Shown: positions 20,645 through 32,871, numbered from the stretch's first letter. The stretch is DNA of 64,000 nt from Enterobacter asburiae (GCF_007035645.1 NZ_AP019632.1:2480001-2544000); one strand, 5' to 3'. Notes: a model not told the origin generated them from the sequence alone. Numbers and translations are program-made.

Positions 20645-20839
20645 TTGAGAGAAAGTTTGTTTTTCGTTTCAGTCGTGATTGCCTCTGTGACCTTTATCTT
20701 CATCTGGATCATGCTTGTCGGCCCGATGAAGGGGGAGGAAAAAACCTACGTCCAGGACTCCACGACCTTTGCGATAGCGGTGATGGTGCTGCTGTTTATT
20801 GCGTTTATCGCGGTGACGACGACGGTACTTTTCCTCTGA
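20645..20839 (+). CDS. Small two-helix membrane protein between fnr and uspE
   Basis: A 64-residue protein with two predicted membrane helices: about residues 4-25 (LFFVSVVIASVTFIFIWIML) and 42-63 (AIAVMVLLFIAFIAVTTTVLF), joined by a short polar loop GPMKGEEKTYVQDS. The start is TTG at 20645, preceded by GAGG seven bases upstream; the nearby ATG at 20639 is followed at once by a stop. E. coli has no gene that I recall at this spot. It could belong to the uspE transcript. Function unknown. Confidence 0.65.
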   Translation: MRESLFFVSVVIASVTFIFIWIMLVGPMKGEEKTYVQDSTTFAIAVMVLLFIAFIAVTTTVLFL

Positions 20840-20948
20840 TAAATTTTCATGAATTATTGATCTGGCAAAACCTCCCCTCTGTTTCATTCAGGATATATAG
20901 GTTACTCTTTTAATTACAGACTGTGGTGACAGTAGTAAGGAGACCTGT

Positions 20949-21899
20949 ATGGCCAAGTATCAAAACATGCTGGTAGCTATCGATCCGAATCAGGACGATC
21001 AGCCGGCATTACGACGTGCTGTGTATTTACATCAACGGATTGGTGGCAAAATCAAAGCGTTTTTGCCGATCTATGACTTCTCGTATGAGATGACCACCCT
21101 TCTGTCGCCTGACGAGCGCACCGCTATGCGTCAGGGCGTCATCAGCCAGCGTACCGCGTGGATCCGTGAACAGGCGAAGTATTACCTGGAAGCGGGCGTG
21201 CCCATTGATATTAAAGTGGTCTGGCATAACCGACCTTTCGAAGCCATCATCCAGGAAATTGTCGCCGGTGGGCACGACCTGCTGCTGAAGATGGCGCACC
21301 AGCACGACAAGCTGGAGTCCGTGATTTTCACCCCGACCGACTGGCACTTGCTGCGCAAATGCCCTTGCCCGGTCTGGATGGTGAAAGACCAGCCGTGGCC
21401 TGAAGGCGGGAAAGCCGTTGTGGCGGTAAACCTCGCGAGCGAAGAGGATTACCACAATTCGCTGAACGAGAAGCTGGTGAAGGAGACCATCCAGCTTGCC
21501 GATCAGGTGAATCATACCGAAGTGCATCTGGTTGGCGCCTATCCGGTCACCCCGATTAACATTGCTATTGAGCTCCCTGAATTTGACCCGAGCGTGTACA
21601 ACGACGCGATCCGCGGTCAGCATCTGCTGGCCATGAAAGCGCTGCGCCAGAAATTCAGCATCGATGAGAAAATGACTCACGTGGAAAAAGGGCTGCCTGA
21701 AGAGGTGATCCCGGACCTGGCGGAACACCTGCAGGCGGGGATTGTGGTGCTGGGCACCATTGGCCGGACCGGTATTTCTGCCGCGTTCCTCGGCAATACC
21801 GCCGAACAGGTGATCGACCATCTGCGCTGCGACCTGCTGGTCATTAAGCCGGATGAGTATCAGACGCCGGTTGAGCTGGACGATCCGGAAGACGATTAA
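20949..21899 (+). CDS. uspE: Tandem universal stress protein UspE
   Basis: A 316-residue cytoplasmic protein made of two Usp domains, the same length as E. coli UspE. The second domain ends with the nucleotide-binding-like [20 protein letters not shown]. The first has [18 protein letters not shown] at its start. UspE is linked to stress survival, motility and aggregation. AAGGAGA precedes the ATG. It is followed by a REP element and a bidirectional terminator shared with pntB. Confidence 0.97.
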   Translation: MAKYQNMLVAIDPNQDDQPALRRAVYLHQRIGGKIKAFLPIYDFSYEMTTLLSPDERTAMRQGVISQRTAWIREQAKYYLEAGVPIDIKVVWHNRPFEAIIQEIVAGGHDLLLKMAHQHDKLESVIFTPTDWHLLRKCPCPVWMVKDQPWPEGGKAVVAVNLASEEDYHNSLNEKLVKETIQLADQVNHTEVHLVGAYPVTPINIAIELPEFDPSVYNDAIRGQHLLAMKALRQKFSIDEKMTHVEKGLPEEVIPDLAEHLQAGIVVLGTIGRTGISAAFLGNTAEQVIDHLRCDLLVIKPDEYQTPVELDDPEDD

Positions 21900-21903
21900 C
21901 GCC

Positions 21904-21976
21904 TGACGCCCGGCGGCGCAGGCTTGCCGGGCCTACAAAACCGTAGGCCGGGTAAGCGTCAGCGCCACCCGGCAAT
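21904..21976. repeat. REP/BIME element (two inverted palindromic units)
   Basis: Two GC-rich units face each other: GCCCGGCGGCGCAGGCTTGC followed by CGGGCCTAC, then GTAGGCCGGGTAAGCG and CGCCACCCGGC. This is the head-to-head layout of enterobacterial REP sequences, placed between convergent genes as usual. Confidence 0.85.
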
Positions 21977-22005
21977 AAAAAAACCGCCGAATTCGGCGGT
22001 TTTTT
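21977..22005. terminator. Bidirectional intrinsic terminator of uspE and pntB
   Basis: The perfect palindrome ACCGCCGAATTCGGCGGT is flanked by seven A on the left and a T run on the right, so it can act on both strands. Confidence 0.93.
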
Positions 22006-22019
22006 CGTTTCAACGCAAC

Positions 22020-23411
<1,392 letters not shown>

Positions 23412-23418
23412 CTACCCC

Positions 23419-25483
<2,065 letters not shown>

Positions 25484-26428
25484 ATGAAGCTTAAGAACAC
25501 ACTCCTGGCGTCCGCACTTCTTTCCGCGACCGCCCTGTCTGCGAATGCCGCAACAGAGTTAACGCCGGAGCAAGCGGCAGCGTTAAAACCTTTTGACCAT
25601 ACGGTCATTGTGGGTCGTTATAATTCTATTGGCGACGCTGTCGCCGCTGCATCAAAAGCCGCTGATAAAAACGGGGCGGCCTCGTTTTATGTCGTTGACC
25701 AGTCCGATTACGGCAACAGCGGTAACCTGCGCGTGACCATCGCGCTGTTCAAAGACAATGCGCCAAAAGCTGACGCACCGAAAAACCGCGTGATCAACGG
25801 TGTTGTTGAACTGCCGAAAGATCAGGCGATTGAGCTGGAACCATACGACACCGTCACCGTTCAGGGCTTCTATCGCAGCCAGCCTGAAGTGAACGATGCC
25901 ATCACCAAAGCCGCGAAAGAGAAAGGGGCCTACTCTTTCTTCATCGTGCGTCAGGTCGATGCTAACCAGGGTGGCAACCAGCGTATTACCGCGTTCATCT
26001 ATAAAAAAGATGCGAAAAAACGTGTTCTGCAGAGCCCGGATGCCATCCCGGCGAATTCAGAAGCAGGTCGCGCGGCGATAGCGAAAGGCGGCGAAGCAGC
26101 GAAGAAAGTTGAAATTCCAGGCGTAGCAACGACGGCTGCCCCAAGCGCTGAAGTGGGACGTTTCTTCGAAACGCAGTCCACGAAAGGTGGCCGTTACTCC
26201 GTTACGCTGCCTGACGGTACCAAAATTGAAGAGCTGAACAACGCCACTGCAGCGCAGATGGTGCCGTTCGACAGCATCAAGTTTACCGGCAACTACGGCA
26301 ACATGACGGAAGTCTCTTACCAGGTCGCGAAGCGTGCGGCGAAGAAAGGGGCGAAGTACTACCACATCACCCGCCAGTGGCAGGAACGTGGTAACAACGT
26401 GACCATCAGCGCCGATCTGTACAAGTAA
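25484..26428 (+). CDS. ydgH: Periplasmic DUF1471-repeat protein YdgH
   Basis: A 314-residue exported protein, the same length as E. coli YdgH. A signal peptide (MKLKNTLLASALLSATALSANA) precedes three DUF1471/YhcN-like repeats, visible as recurring PFDHTVIVGRYNSIGDAV, PYDTVTVQGFYRSQPEVNDA and PFDSIKFTGNYGNMTEVSYQ, each with a paired AKKKGAxxYxIxRQ segment. The family is confined to enterobacteria and is linked to envelope and stress phenotypes; the biochemical role is unknown. GAAGGA precedes the ATG at 25484. Confidence 0.95.
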   Translation: MKLKNTLLASALLSATALSANAATELTPEQAAALKPFDHTVIVGRYNSIGDAVAAASKAADKNGAASFYVVDQSDYGNSGNLRVTIALFKDNAPKADAPKNRVINGVVELPKDQAIELEPYDTVTVQGFYRSQPEVNDAITKAAKEKGAYSFFIVRQVDANQGGNQRITAFIYKKDAKKRVLQSPDAIPANSEAGRAAIAKGGEAAKKVEIPGVATTAAPSAEVGRFFETQSTKGGRYSVTLPDGTKIEELNNATAAQMVPFDSIKFTGNYGNMTEVSYQVAKRAAKKGAKYYHITRQWQERGNNVTISADLYK

Positions 26429-26442
26429 CAACATCGTTTACG

Positions 26443-26469
26443 AAAGGCGGCGCAATGCCGCCTTTTTTT
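26443..26469 (+). terminator. Intrinsic terminator of ydgH
   Basis: A perfect stem AAAGGCGGC / GCCGCCTTT with a five-base loop is followed by a seven-T run, 15 bases after the ydgH stop. Confidence 0.93.
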
Positions 26470-26613
26470 GTTACTTTTTTTGAATTTCTGCCTCACGTCA
26501 TTGCATGCATTCGTTACACTCCGTAAAATCCCGCGCCTTAGTGTGATCCACCATTTTTATGCGCCTGAGCGAAATAATTATTCTGGATTTTGACCTTTCA
26601 TAACAGGAAGCCA

Positions 26614-27996
26614 ATGGAAAAGAAACTTGGCCTGAGTGCTCTGACTGCACTCGTTTTAAGCTCAATGCTGGGTGCAGGCGTATTCAGTTTGCCGCAAAAT
26701 ATGGCGGCCGTTGCCAGCCCATCCGCGCTCATCATTGGCTGGGGCATTACGGGTGTCGGCATACTGCTGCTGGCCTTCGCCATGCTCCTGCTCACCCGCA
26801 TTCGTCCGGATCTGGACGGCGGCATTTTCACCTATGCGCGTGAGGGTTTCGGCGAGCTGATTGGCTTCTGTTCCGCGTGGGGATACTGGCTATGTGCCGT
26901 TATCGCCAACGTCTCCTACCTGGTGATCGTCTTCTCGGCGCTCAGTTTCTTTACCGATACGCCTGAGCTGCGCCTCTTTGGCGACGGAAATACCTGGCAG
27001 TCTATTGTGGGCGCCTCGGTGTTATTGTGGTTCGTCCACTGGCTGGTGTTACGTGGCGTACAAACGGCCGCCAGCATCAACCTGGTGGCGACGCTGGCGA
27101 AACTGGTTCCGCTCGGCCTGTTTATCGTTCTTGCCTTTATTGCGTTCCGTATGGACGTTTTCAAGCTTGATTTCAGCGGCGTTGCGCTGGGCGTGCCCGT
27201 CTGGGAGCAGGTGAAAAACACGATGCTGATTACCCTGTGGGTGTTCATCGGTGTTGAAGGCGCGGTCGTGGTTTCTGCCCGGGCCAGGAATAAACGCGAT
27301 GTGGGCCGCGCCACGCTGCTGGCCGTACTGGCTGCGCTGGGGGTCTATCTGCTGGTCACGCTGCTGTCGCTGGGCGTGGTGGCGCGTCCTGAGCTGGCTG
27401 AAATGCGTAACCCGTCAATGGCGGGCCTGATGGTGAAAATGCTCGGCCCCTGGGGCGACGTGGTGATTGCCGCAGGGCTGATCGTCTCCGTCTGCGGCGC
27501 TTACCTGAGCTGGACCATCATGGCGGCTGAAGTGCCTTTCCTGGCCGCGACGCACAAGGCGTTTCCACGTCTGTTCGCCCGTCAAAACCAAAACAGCGCG
27601 CCGTCGGCATCGCTCTGGCTGACCAACATCAGCGTTCAGGTCTGTCTGGTGCTGATCTGGCTCACAGGTTCAGACTATAACACCCTGCTAACCATCGCCT
27701 CGGAGATGATTCTGGTACCCTATTTCCTAGTAGGTGCGTATCTGTTAAAAATTGCCACACGCCCGGCGCATTATGTCGTGGGTGTCGGAGCCTGTATTTA
27801 CGGCCTGTGGTTGTTGTATGCTTCCGGGCCTATGCATCTGCTGCTGTCGGTAGTGCTGTACGCACCGGGTCTGCTGGTGTTTATCTACGCCCGCCGGACG
27901 CATCAGCTGGAGAACGCGCTGAAGCGCCGTGAGATGGCCTTAATTGGATTGTTACTGGTTGCTGCCCTACCGGCAACCTGGATGTTAATGGGATAG
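26614..27996 (+). CDS. ydgI: Basic amino acid/polyamine antiporter YdgI (ArcD-like)
   Basis: A 460-residue APC-superfamily transporter with about twelve membrane helices, the same length as E. coli YdgI. The substrate-binding unwound helix is seen as SSMLGAGVFSLPQNMA near the N-terminus, and GIFTYAREGFGELIGF and IGVEGAVVVSARARNKRDVG are characteristic. It is thought to exchange arginine and ornithine, by similarity to ArcD; this has not been shown for YdgI as far as I know. The ATG at 26614 has AGGA eight bases before it and gives the conserved MEKKLGLSAL start. Confidence 0.93.
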   Translation: MEKKLGLSALTALVLSSMLGAGVFSLPQNMAAVASPSALIIGWGITGVGILLLAFAMLLLTRIRPDLDGGIFTYAREGFGELIGFCSAWGYWLCAVIANVSYLVIVFSALSFFTDTPELRLFGDGNTWQSIVGASVLLWFVHWLVLRGVQTAASINLVATLAKLVPLGLFIVLAFIAFRMDVFKLDFSGVALGVPVWEQVKNTMLITLWVFIGVEGAVVVSARARNKRDVGRATLLAVLAALGVYLLVTLLSLGVVARPELAEMRNPSMAGLMVKMLGPWGDVVIAAGLIVSVCGAYLSWTIMAAEVPFLAATHKAFPRLFARQNQNSAPSASLWLTNISVQVCLVLIWLTGSDYNTLLTIASEMILVPYFLVGAYLLKIATRPAHYVVGVGACIYGLWLLYASGPMHLLLSVVLYAPGLLVFIYARRTHQLENALKRREMALIGLLLVAALPATWMLMG

Positions 27997-28035
27997 CATC
28001 GCCTTTCCCATTGTTGAACTGTAAAGGAGAATACG

Positions 28036-28758
28036 ATGGGAAATGCACCGCTTCGCCCAATACTGATTACCGGTGGAGGCCGCCGTATCGGCCTCGCCCT
28101 CGCCCATCACTTTCTCAACCTTCGCCATCCGGTCATTGTCAGCTACCGTACGGAATACCCGTCGATTGAAGGGTTACGCAAAGCCGGGGCGGTCTGCATT
28201 CAGGCTGATTTTTCGACCGATGAAGGCATTCTGGCTTTCGCGGAAAAGGTAAAAGCCACCACGACGGGACTGCGCGCCGTGATCCATAACGCCAGCGCAT
28301 GGCGAGCCGAAAAACCCGGTACGTCACTCAGCGAAACGCTCTCCGCCATGCTGCAGATCCACGTCAATGCCCCTTATCTGCTTAACCACGCTCTGCAGGA
28401 TCTGCTGCGCGGCCATGGGCACGCGGCGGGCGATATTATTCACTTCACCGATTATGTGGTGGAGCGCGGCAGCGACAAGCACATCGCCTACGCGGCCAGT
28501 AAAGCCGCACTGGATAATATGACGCGCTCGTTTGCCCGCAAGCTCGCGCCCGAGGTGAAGGTAAACGCCATCGCCCCGGCGATGATTTTGTTTAACGAAA
28601 ACGATGATGCGGAGTATCGCCAGCAGGCGCTGAATAAGTCGCTCATGAAAATCGCGCCGGGCGAGAAAGAGGTGATCGACCTTGTGGATTACCTGCTCAC
28701 CAGCTGCTACGTCACGGGCAGAACCTTTGCCGTGGACGGCGGCCGCCCGCTGCGCTAG
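28036..28758 (+). CDS. folM: Dihydromonapterin reductase FolM
   Basis: A 240-residue short-chain dehydrogenase, the length of E. coli FolM. It shows ILITGGGRRIGLALAHHF (NADPH binding with the RR pair favouring NADP), HNASAW, the catalytic YAASKAAL Tyr-Lys and DGGRPLR at the C-terminus. It reduces dihydromonapterin to tetrahydromonapterin and has weak dihydrofolate reductase activity. AAAGGAGA precedes the start. Its last four bases overlap the convergent ydgC. Confidence 0.96.
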   Translation: MGNAPLRPILITGGGRRIGLALAHHFLNLRHPVIVSYRTEYPSIEGLRKAGAVCIQADFSTDEGILAFAEKVKATTTGLRAVIHNASAWRAEKPGTSLSETLSAMLQIHVNAPYLLNHALQDLLRGHGHAAGDIIHFTDYVVERGSDKHIAYAASKAALDNMTRSFARKLAPEVKVNAIAPAMILFNENDDAEYRQQALNKSLMKIAPGEKEVIDLVDYLLTSCYVTGRTFAVDGGRPLR

Positions 28759-29090
28759 TGAAAACGGCTCCAGAAGAAAATTAGCACCCAGGCGCTGAGT
28801 CCCCAGCAGACCACCGCCCCGCTCAGCGCCAGGGGAAGACGCAGAAAACCGGTGAAATACCACAGCGAAAGCAGGTAGAGAAAATACGGAATGATAGACC
28901 ACATGCCAAACACGATGGTCGTGCGTAACGCTTCCGTACCCCGCTCAGAAGCCACGATATAGTGGGCAATTAGCGCAAAGGTCGGAAACAGCGGGATTAG
29001 CCCGGCAATGTAGTAGTTTTTCGTTTTTGCCAGAATGCCAATCAGTAACACCACCAGCGCGCCCAGTGCGGCTTTGATTACCAGCCCCAT
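28755..29090 (-). CDS. ydgC: GlpM-family inner-membrane protein YdgC
   Basis: A 111-residue membrane protein, the length of E. coli YdgC, with four predicted helices. The first is MGLVIKAALGALVVLLIGIL, and KTKNYYIAGLIPLFPTFALIAHYIV follows in the family's conserved core. The start at 29090 gives the conserved N-terminus; seven codons further up the frame is open but unconserved. GlpM relatives are linked to alginate production in Pseudomonas; the role here is unknown. Confidence 0.92.
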   Translation of the reverse strand: MGLVIKAALGALVVLLIGILAKTKNYYIAGLIPLFPTFALIAHYIVASERGTEALRTTIVFGMWSIIPYFLYLLSLWYFTGFLRLPLALSGAVVCWGLSAWVLIFFWSRFH

Positions 29091-29218
29091 ACTTTTCCCT
29101 ATAACAATCAAGTAACAATATGAGCCAGAATAACGGAACCGGCGTTAATTTTGAAAGATTAATGGAAGGTTAAGGTTCCGCGGTGTATGTTGGCTTTTTT
29201 CACGAAAACAGACGCTGT

Positions 29219-29935
29219 ATGAATAAGATTGTTTATGTTGAAGACGAACCCGAGGTCGGGCAACTGATCGCCGCCTATCTGGGTAAACATGATATGGACG
29301 TCATTGTTGAACCTCGCGGCGATCGTGCCGAAGAGGTGGTCGTCCGTGAAAACCCGGATCTGGTACTGCTGGATATTATGTTGCCAGGCAAAGACGGCAT
29401 GACGCTCTGCCGTGACCTGCGCGCCCGGTGGGAGGGTCCTATCGTCCTGCTCACCTCACTGGACAGCGATATGAACCACATTTTGTCGCTGGAGATGGGC
29501 GCCAATGACTACATTCTGAAAACCACACCGCCTGCCGTCCTGCTTGCCCGCCTGCGCCTGCATTTGCGCCAGCACGCCAGCATCGAACGCGAAGCGCCCG
29601 CGCCGTCTCTGACGCCGCACAAAGCGATGCGCTTCGGTACGCTGTCTATTGACCCCATTAACCGCCAGGTGCTGCTCTCCGGCGAGCTTATCGCCCTCTC
29701 CACCGCAGACTTTGACCTGCTGTGGGAGCTGGCAACGCACGCCGGGCAAATCATGGACCGCGACGCGCTGCTGAAAAACCTGCGTGGCGTGAGCTATGAC
29801 GGAATGGACCGCAGCGTTGACGTGGCGATTTCGCGTCTGCGCAAAAAGCTGCAGGATAACGCTACCGAGCCCTACCGCATTAAAACCGTGCGTAACAAGG
29901 GTTATCTGTTTGCCCCGCACGCCTGGGAAACCTGA
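29219..29935 (+). CDS. rstA: Response regulator RstA
   Basis: A 238-residue OmpR/PhoB-type regulator. The receiver domain has the acidic pair (VEDEPEV), the phosphoacceptor Asp in LVLLDIMLPGKDGM and the switch Thr and Lys (LLTSLDSD, ILKTTPP). The winged-helix output domain ends with DVAISRLRKKLQDN and IKTVRNKGYLFAPHAWE. The usual partner kinase gene rstB should follow within a few bases, but here only an eight-codon stub is found 590 bases downstream, so RstA has lost its adjacent kinase. Confidence 0.96.
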   Translation: MNKIVYVEDEPEVGQLIAAYLGKHDMDVIVEPRGDRAEEVVVRENPDLVLLDIMLPGKDGMTLCRDLRARWEGPIVLLTSLDSDMNHILSLEMGANDYILKTTPPAVLLARLRLHLRQHASIEREAPAPSLTPHKAMRFGTLSIDPINRQVLLSGELIALSTADFDLLWELATHAGQIMDRDALLKNLRGVSYDGMDRSVDVAISRLRKKLQDNATEPYRIKTVRNKGYLFAPHAWET

Positions 29936-30188
29936 TTCCGTTACCTGGCTAGCATAACGTGCGCGAAATGAAGGTATTACGCAGCAATGCCCTCTCTTTC
30001 GCGCGTTTATTTTTACGTTTGCGCAACAATTAACTTGCTAAGCACGCGAACTATCCCATAATTAAATCTTCATCCATTCTTTCTACAGCCAGCACTGCCC
30101 CGGCGACATGCAGACTCTTTTTTCACCGTGAAGCTCTGACGATACCTCTCCCATAAAATCTTGAAATGAGGATTTAAGCCCATGAAAT

Positions 30189-30449
30189 ATGTATAGCTAC
30201 AGTCAGGTAGAAGCCATCAAAACCAATCTTGAATGGATTGTTAATCAGGCTGCACTTAGCCATTCCTCCCCCTCACGCGCCGATCAAAAAGCGCTCTTTG
30301 ATCTCCTTGAGCTCATCCAGACTTACGAAATACTTCTGGATTTAATTAACGAATTCGGTACCGATGTGATTGATATGCACATTGCGGAAGGACTGGCCGT
30401 AACGGAAACACTCATCGCCAAGGTAAAAAACAGCGCAATTGCCATGTAA
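30189..30449 (+). CDS. Small helical protein of unknown function, paralogue of the protein at 59344
   Basis: An 86-residue soluble, mostly helical protein I do not recognise. It aligns end to end with the product at 59344-59604: MYxYxxVxxIKxNLEWIVxQA, LxELIQTYExLLDL and a shared AKVK near the end. The start ATG lies inside a four-codon minicistron (ATG AAA TAT GTA TAG from 30181) that has the ribosome-binding GAGG; the same arrangement is at the second copy. Translation may depend on reinitiation from this minicistron. It sits between rstA and the rstB stub, where no gene is expected, so it is probably acquired. Confidence 0.75.
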   Translation: MYSYSQVEAIKTNLEWIVNQAALSHSSPSRADQKALFDLLELIQTYEILLDLINEFGTDVIDMHIAEGLAVTETLIAKVKNSAIAM

Positions 30450-30524
30450 CGCGCTCCACAGACATGAAAATATCGACGGGTTTTCATGTATATTCTGCAC
30501 AAAGCGTTTCTTCGGTGAGATCCA

Positions 30525-30551
30525 ATGAAAAAGCTGTTTGTGCAGTTTTAG
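30525..30551 (+). pseudogene. rstB: 5' stub of sensor kinase gene rstB, cut after eight codons
   Basis: ATG preceded by GGTGAG opens a frame reading MKKLFVQF and then TAG. Recalled E. coli RstB begins MKKLFIQFYLLLF, so the first eight codons and the following TTTTA match and the rest is missing. The following bases (TGTGCAGAAAATTCG) are unrelated and lead into prophage DNA. The simplest reading is that phage integration split rstB here; the remainder would lie past the other prophage end, outside the window. An identity this short could be chance, but its position after rstA supports it. Confidence 0.65.
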
Positions 30552-30871
30552 TGTGCAGAAAATTCGCAACTCATTGAAATGGCTTTATTTGTCATGGTAT
30601 CAGTGAGTTAGCCAGAAACGTTTAACGGACATATACGGACATGCACGGTCTTTTTGATGCCCCTATCGGTGTCCCTTCTTTCAAAATGCCCCCAAATTTG
30701 CCCCCAATATTCCCCTGTTTTGCGAAGCTCCTTCCGGGTTCGCAACACTCTGCTTTACGTCTCTCTATCTGATCAGCATGGTCGCCACGAATTCGTTTGT
30801 AAGACTTAACCAGCGCATCTCTTTTTCTCCCTGCCCTATACTTTCAGTCTGATATCTGGCTGGAGGTTTCT
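30552..30871. other. Prophage left-end region without genes
   Basis: About 320 bases from the rstB stub to the SRAP gene. The inverted repeats TTCTGCACA (30493-30501) and TGTGCAGAA (30552-30560), with a further TGTGCAG at 30539-30545, flank the stub and may be integrase core-type sites. Near 30690 there is a C-rich stretch with repeated GCCCCCAA. A TATACT -10-like element at about 30838 may serve the SRAP gene. No integrase is present here. Confidence 0.5.
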
Positions 30872-31546
30872 ATGTGTGGACGCTTTGCACAAGCCCAAAC
30901 CCGTGAAGAATATCTGGCATACCTCGCAGATGAAGCCGATCGAGACATCGCATTCGACCCTGAGCCGATTGGACGTTACAACGTGGCTCCAGGCACGAAG
31001 GTCCTGTTGCTAAGCGAACGAAACGAGCAGTTACATCTTGATCCTGTATTATGGGGTTATGCCCCGGGATGGTGGGATAAAGCACCCCTGATTAATGCGC
31101 GCGTCGAAACGGCGGCCACCAGCAGAATGTTTAAACCTCTATGGCAACATGGCCGCGCGATCTGCTTCGCCGATGGATGGTTCGAGTGGAAAAAAGAAGG
31201 TGACAAAAAACAGCCCTACTTCATTCACCGTGCCAATGGCCAACCAATATTTATGGCAGCGATCGGCAGCACACCATTTGAGCGTGGTGATGAAGCTGAG
31301 GGTTTTCTTATAGTGACATCGGCAGCGGATAAAGGTCTGGTCGACATTCACGACCGCCGGCCACTTGTTTTGTCACCAGAAGCGGCACGTGAGTGGATGC
31401 GGCAGGATATTGGTGGGAAAGAAGCTGAAGAGATCGCAGCCGACGGCACTGTGCCAGCTGAGATGTTTATCTGGCATGCAGTGGCCCGTGATGTTGGAAA
31501 TGTAAAAAATCAGGGGAGAAAATTGATAGAACAAACAAATATATAA
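30872..31546 (+). CDS. SRAP-family abasic-site DNA-protein crosslink protein (YedK/HMCES-like)
   Basis: A 224-residue protein of the SOS-response-associated peptidase family. Catalytic Cys2 is in MCGRFAQ, with the conserved RYNVAPGT (Asn), WFEWKKEG (Glu) and the HDRRPLVL (His) in order. Family members react with abasic sites in single-stranded DNA to form a stable thiazolidine link that shields the lesion. GGAGG lies before the ATG. It is the first prophage-side gene and probably a second copy beside a host yedK elsewhere. A link to the UmuDC pair in the same block is plausible. Confidence 0.92.
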   Translation: MCGRFAQAQTREEYLAYLADEADRDIAFDPEPIGRYNVAPGTKVLLLSERNEQLHLDPVLWGYAPGWWDKAPLINARVETAATSRMFKPLWQHGRAICFADGWFEWKKEGDKKQPYFIHRANGQPIFMAAIGSTPFERGDEAEGFLIVTSAADKGLVDIHDRRPLVLSPEAAREWMRQDIGGKEAEEIAADGTVPAEMFIWHAVARDVGNVKNQGRKLIEQTNI

Positions 31547-31597
31547 TCTGCCGTACTTTTGATGCGCACTTTATATTTGGTTAAATATTATCTTATC

Positions 31598-31810
31598 TTA
31601 AGAAAGGAATATATTTGCAGCCATCGGACCACTAAGTCCATTTATACGATAAAATTCAACACGAACACCTGGCTTTAACGTTTGGATTTCACTATTACTT
31701 AACGCAGAAACATGCAAAAAAACATCTTTTCTGCCATCTGATGGGATAATCAATCCCTTTCCGCTCTTGAAGTCAAAACTTTTGACAACTCCTGTCATTT
31801 TACGAGACAA
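31598..31810 (-). CDS. CspH-like cold-shock-domain protein
   Basis: A 70-residue OB-fold protein. The start is taken as TTG at 31810, with AGGA six bases before it, giving [12 protein letters not shown] and exactly the length of recalled E. coli CspH (MSRKMTGIVKTF). The RNP1-like segment is [11 protein letters not shown], which lacks the usual aromatic residues, and RNP2 is VFLHVSA, so nucleic-acid binding may be weak, as for CspH and CspF. Cold-shock genes are common in lambdoid prophages such as Qin. Start codon choice is the main uncertainty. Confidence 0.85.
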   Translation of the reverse strand: MSRKMTGVVKSFDFKSGKGLIIPSDGRKDVFLHVSALSNSEIQTLKPGVRVEFYRINGLSGPMAANIFLS

Positions 31811-32097
31811 ATATTTTCCTAATGGTAATCCAGATTTCACTATACAGGATCAGTTAATAATAGCTAACACTATTTTAACGGCCTTCTAGAAGGCTAAGAT
31901 AAAATTTGCTTAATCATTCAACACGTGCCTTAATGGTTTGGCTGATTCGGTGCGATGATGAATCTAACTTTTCCAAAAGCCGTTCTCATAACTAGGTGTT
32001 ATCTCTGATATCCCTCCTCTTGAGTCCATACATATACCAGCATACGTTTCTTATCATGAGCTTGCTTGTCAGTTTGAAATGTTCAAACGGAGTTTGT

Positions 32098-32316
32098 ATG
32101 TCATCTAAAATCATAGGTCTTGTTAAGTGGTTTAACGAAGATAAGGGGTTTGGCTTTATCTCCCCACTCGATGGAAGTAAAGATGTTCTTGTTCACACTT
32201 CTTCCCTGCAGGGAGAAACATTTAATACTCTTTTTGAAGGACAAAAAGTCAAATTCGCTATCATAGCTGGAACTAAAGGTCCAGTCGCTGCCAATGTAAC
32301 ACTTTGCGATAGATAA
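32098..32316 (+). CDS. Cold-shock protein (CspA family)
   Basis: A 72-residue cold-shock domain protein with [16 protein letters not shown] (RNP1) and DVLVHTSSL (RNP2, missing one of the usual Phe). The domain ends [13 protein letters not shown] precedes the ATG at 32098; earlier in-frame starts would add a non-conserved leader. The 287-base upstream region divergent from the CspH-like gene may hold a long 5' UTR, typical of cold-shock mRNAs, but I do not see a clear cold-box. Confidence 0.88.
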   Translation: MSSKIIGLVKWFNEDKGFGFISPLDGSKDVLVHTSSLQGETFNTLFEGQKVKFAIIAGTKGPVAANVTLCDR

Positions 32317-32558
32317 TTTTTAGATGGTTTGCTTAAGCCAGCATGACTTTATTAGTGAAAGGTGATGTTCGGTTACTCACATCATTACAACAGGCCAGCA
32401 TATTTACTTACCATCAAGTTTGCTGACCGATGTGATGAAATGCAGGACTGCTGCATGAACAGTCTCAAAGCAGAAGCTAACTGCTTATAAAATACTAAAG
32501 TGCGTAAGAGGTTAGGCAGCCTCCAAAAGCATCACTTCTTATTTTTTTAATAATTTTT

Positions 32559-32723
32559 TTAGAAGCGCTGGGAAGATTTGAACAAAGCACAGCAGTATGG
32601 GCACACCAACTGAGCCCCCTTTTGTACACGATTGTAACTATGTTCGGAATCTTTTGAGCAGTTTGGACAAGGACATTTTACTAAATAATTTCGGCGGAAT
32701 TGAGTGTTTTTACGTGCAGACAT
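32559..32723 (-). CDS. YnfU-like small zinc-binding protein
   Basis: A 54-residue protein with two cysteine pairs (CPCPNCSKDSEHSYNRVQ, then LVCPYCCALF) that should bind one zinc. It closely resembles what I recall of YnfU from the E. coli Qin prophage (MSERKNSKSRRNYLVKCSCP). The start at 32723 has GGAGAAG at good spacing; the frame is open further up without conservation. Function unknown. Its place beside cold-shock genes repeats the Qin layout. Confidence 0.82.
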   Translation of the reverse strand: MSARKNTQFRRNYLVKCPCPNCSKDSEHSYNRVQKGAQLVCPYCCALFKSSQRF

Positions 32724-32871
32724 AGACTTCTCCAGTTCAAATGGACCGTTACAGTACACGTTAAGAAAGTATAATGCTTGTTTTAATTTCGAAAGAGGCA
32801 AAAAAAATGAACAAACAGAACCCTTTCGACCACCTGCAGGGGCTAGAAACCCTCAAAATACATGGTGATAT

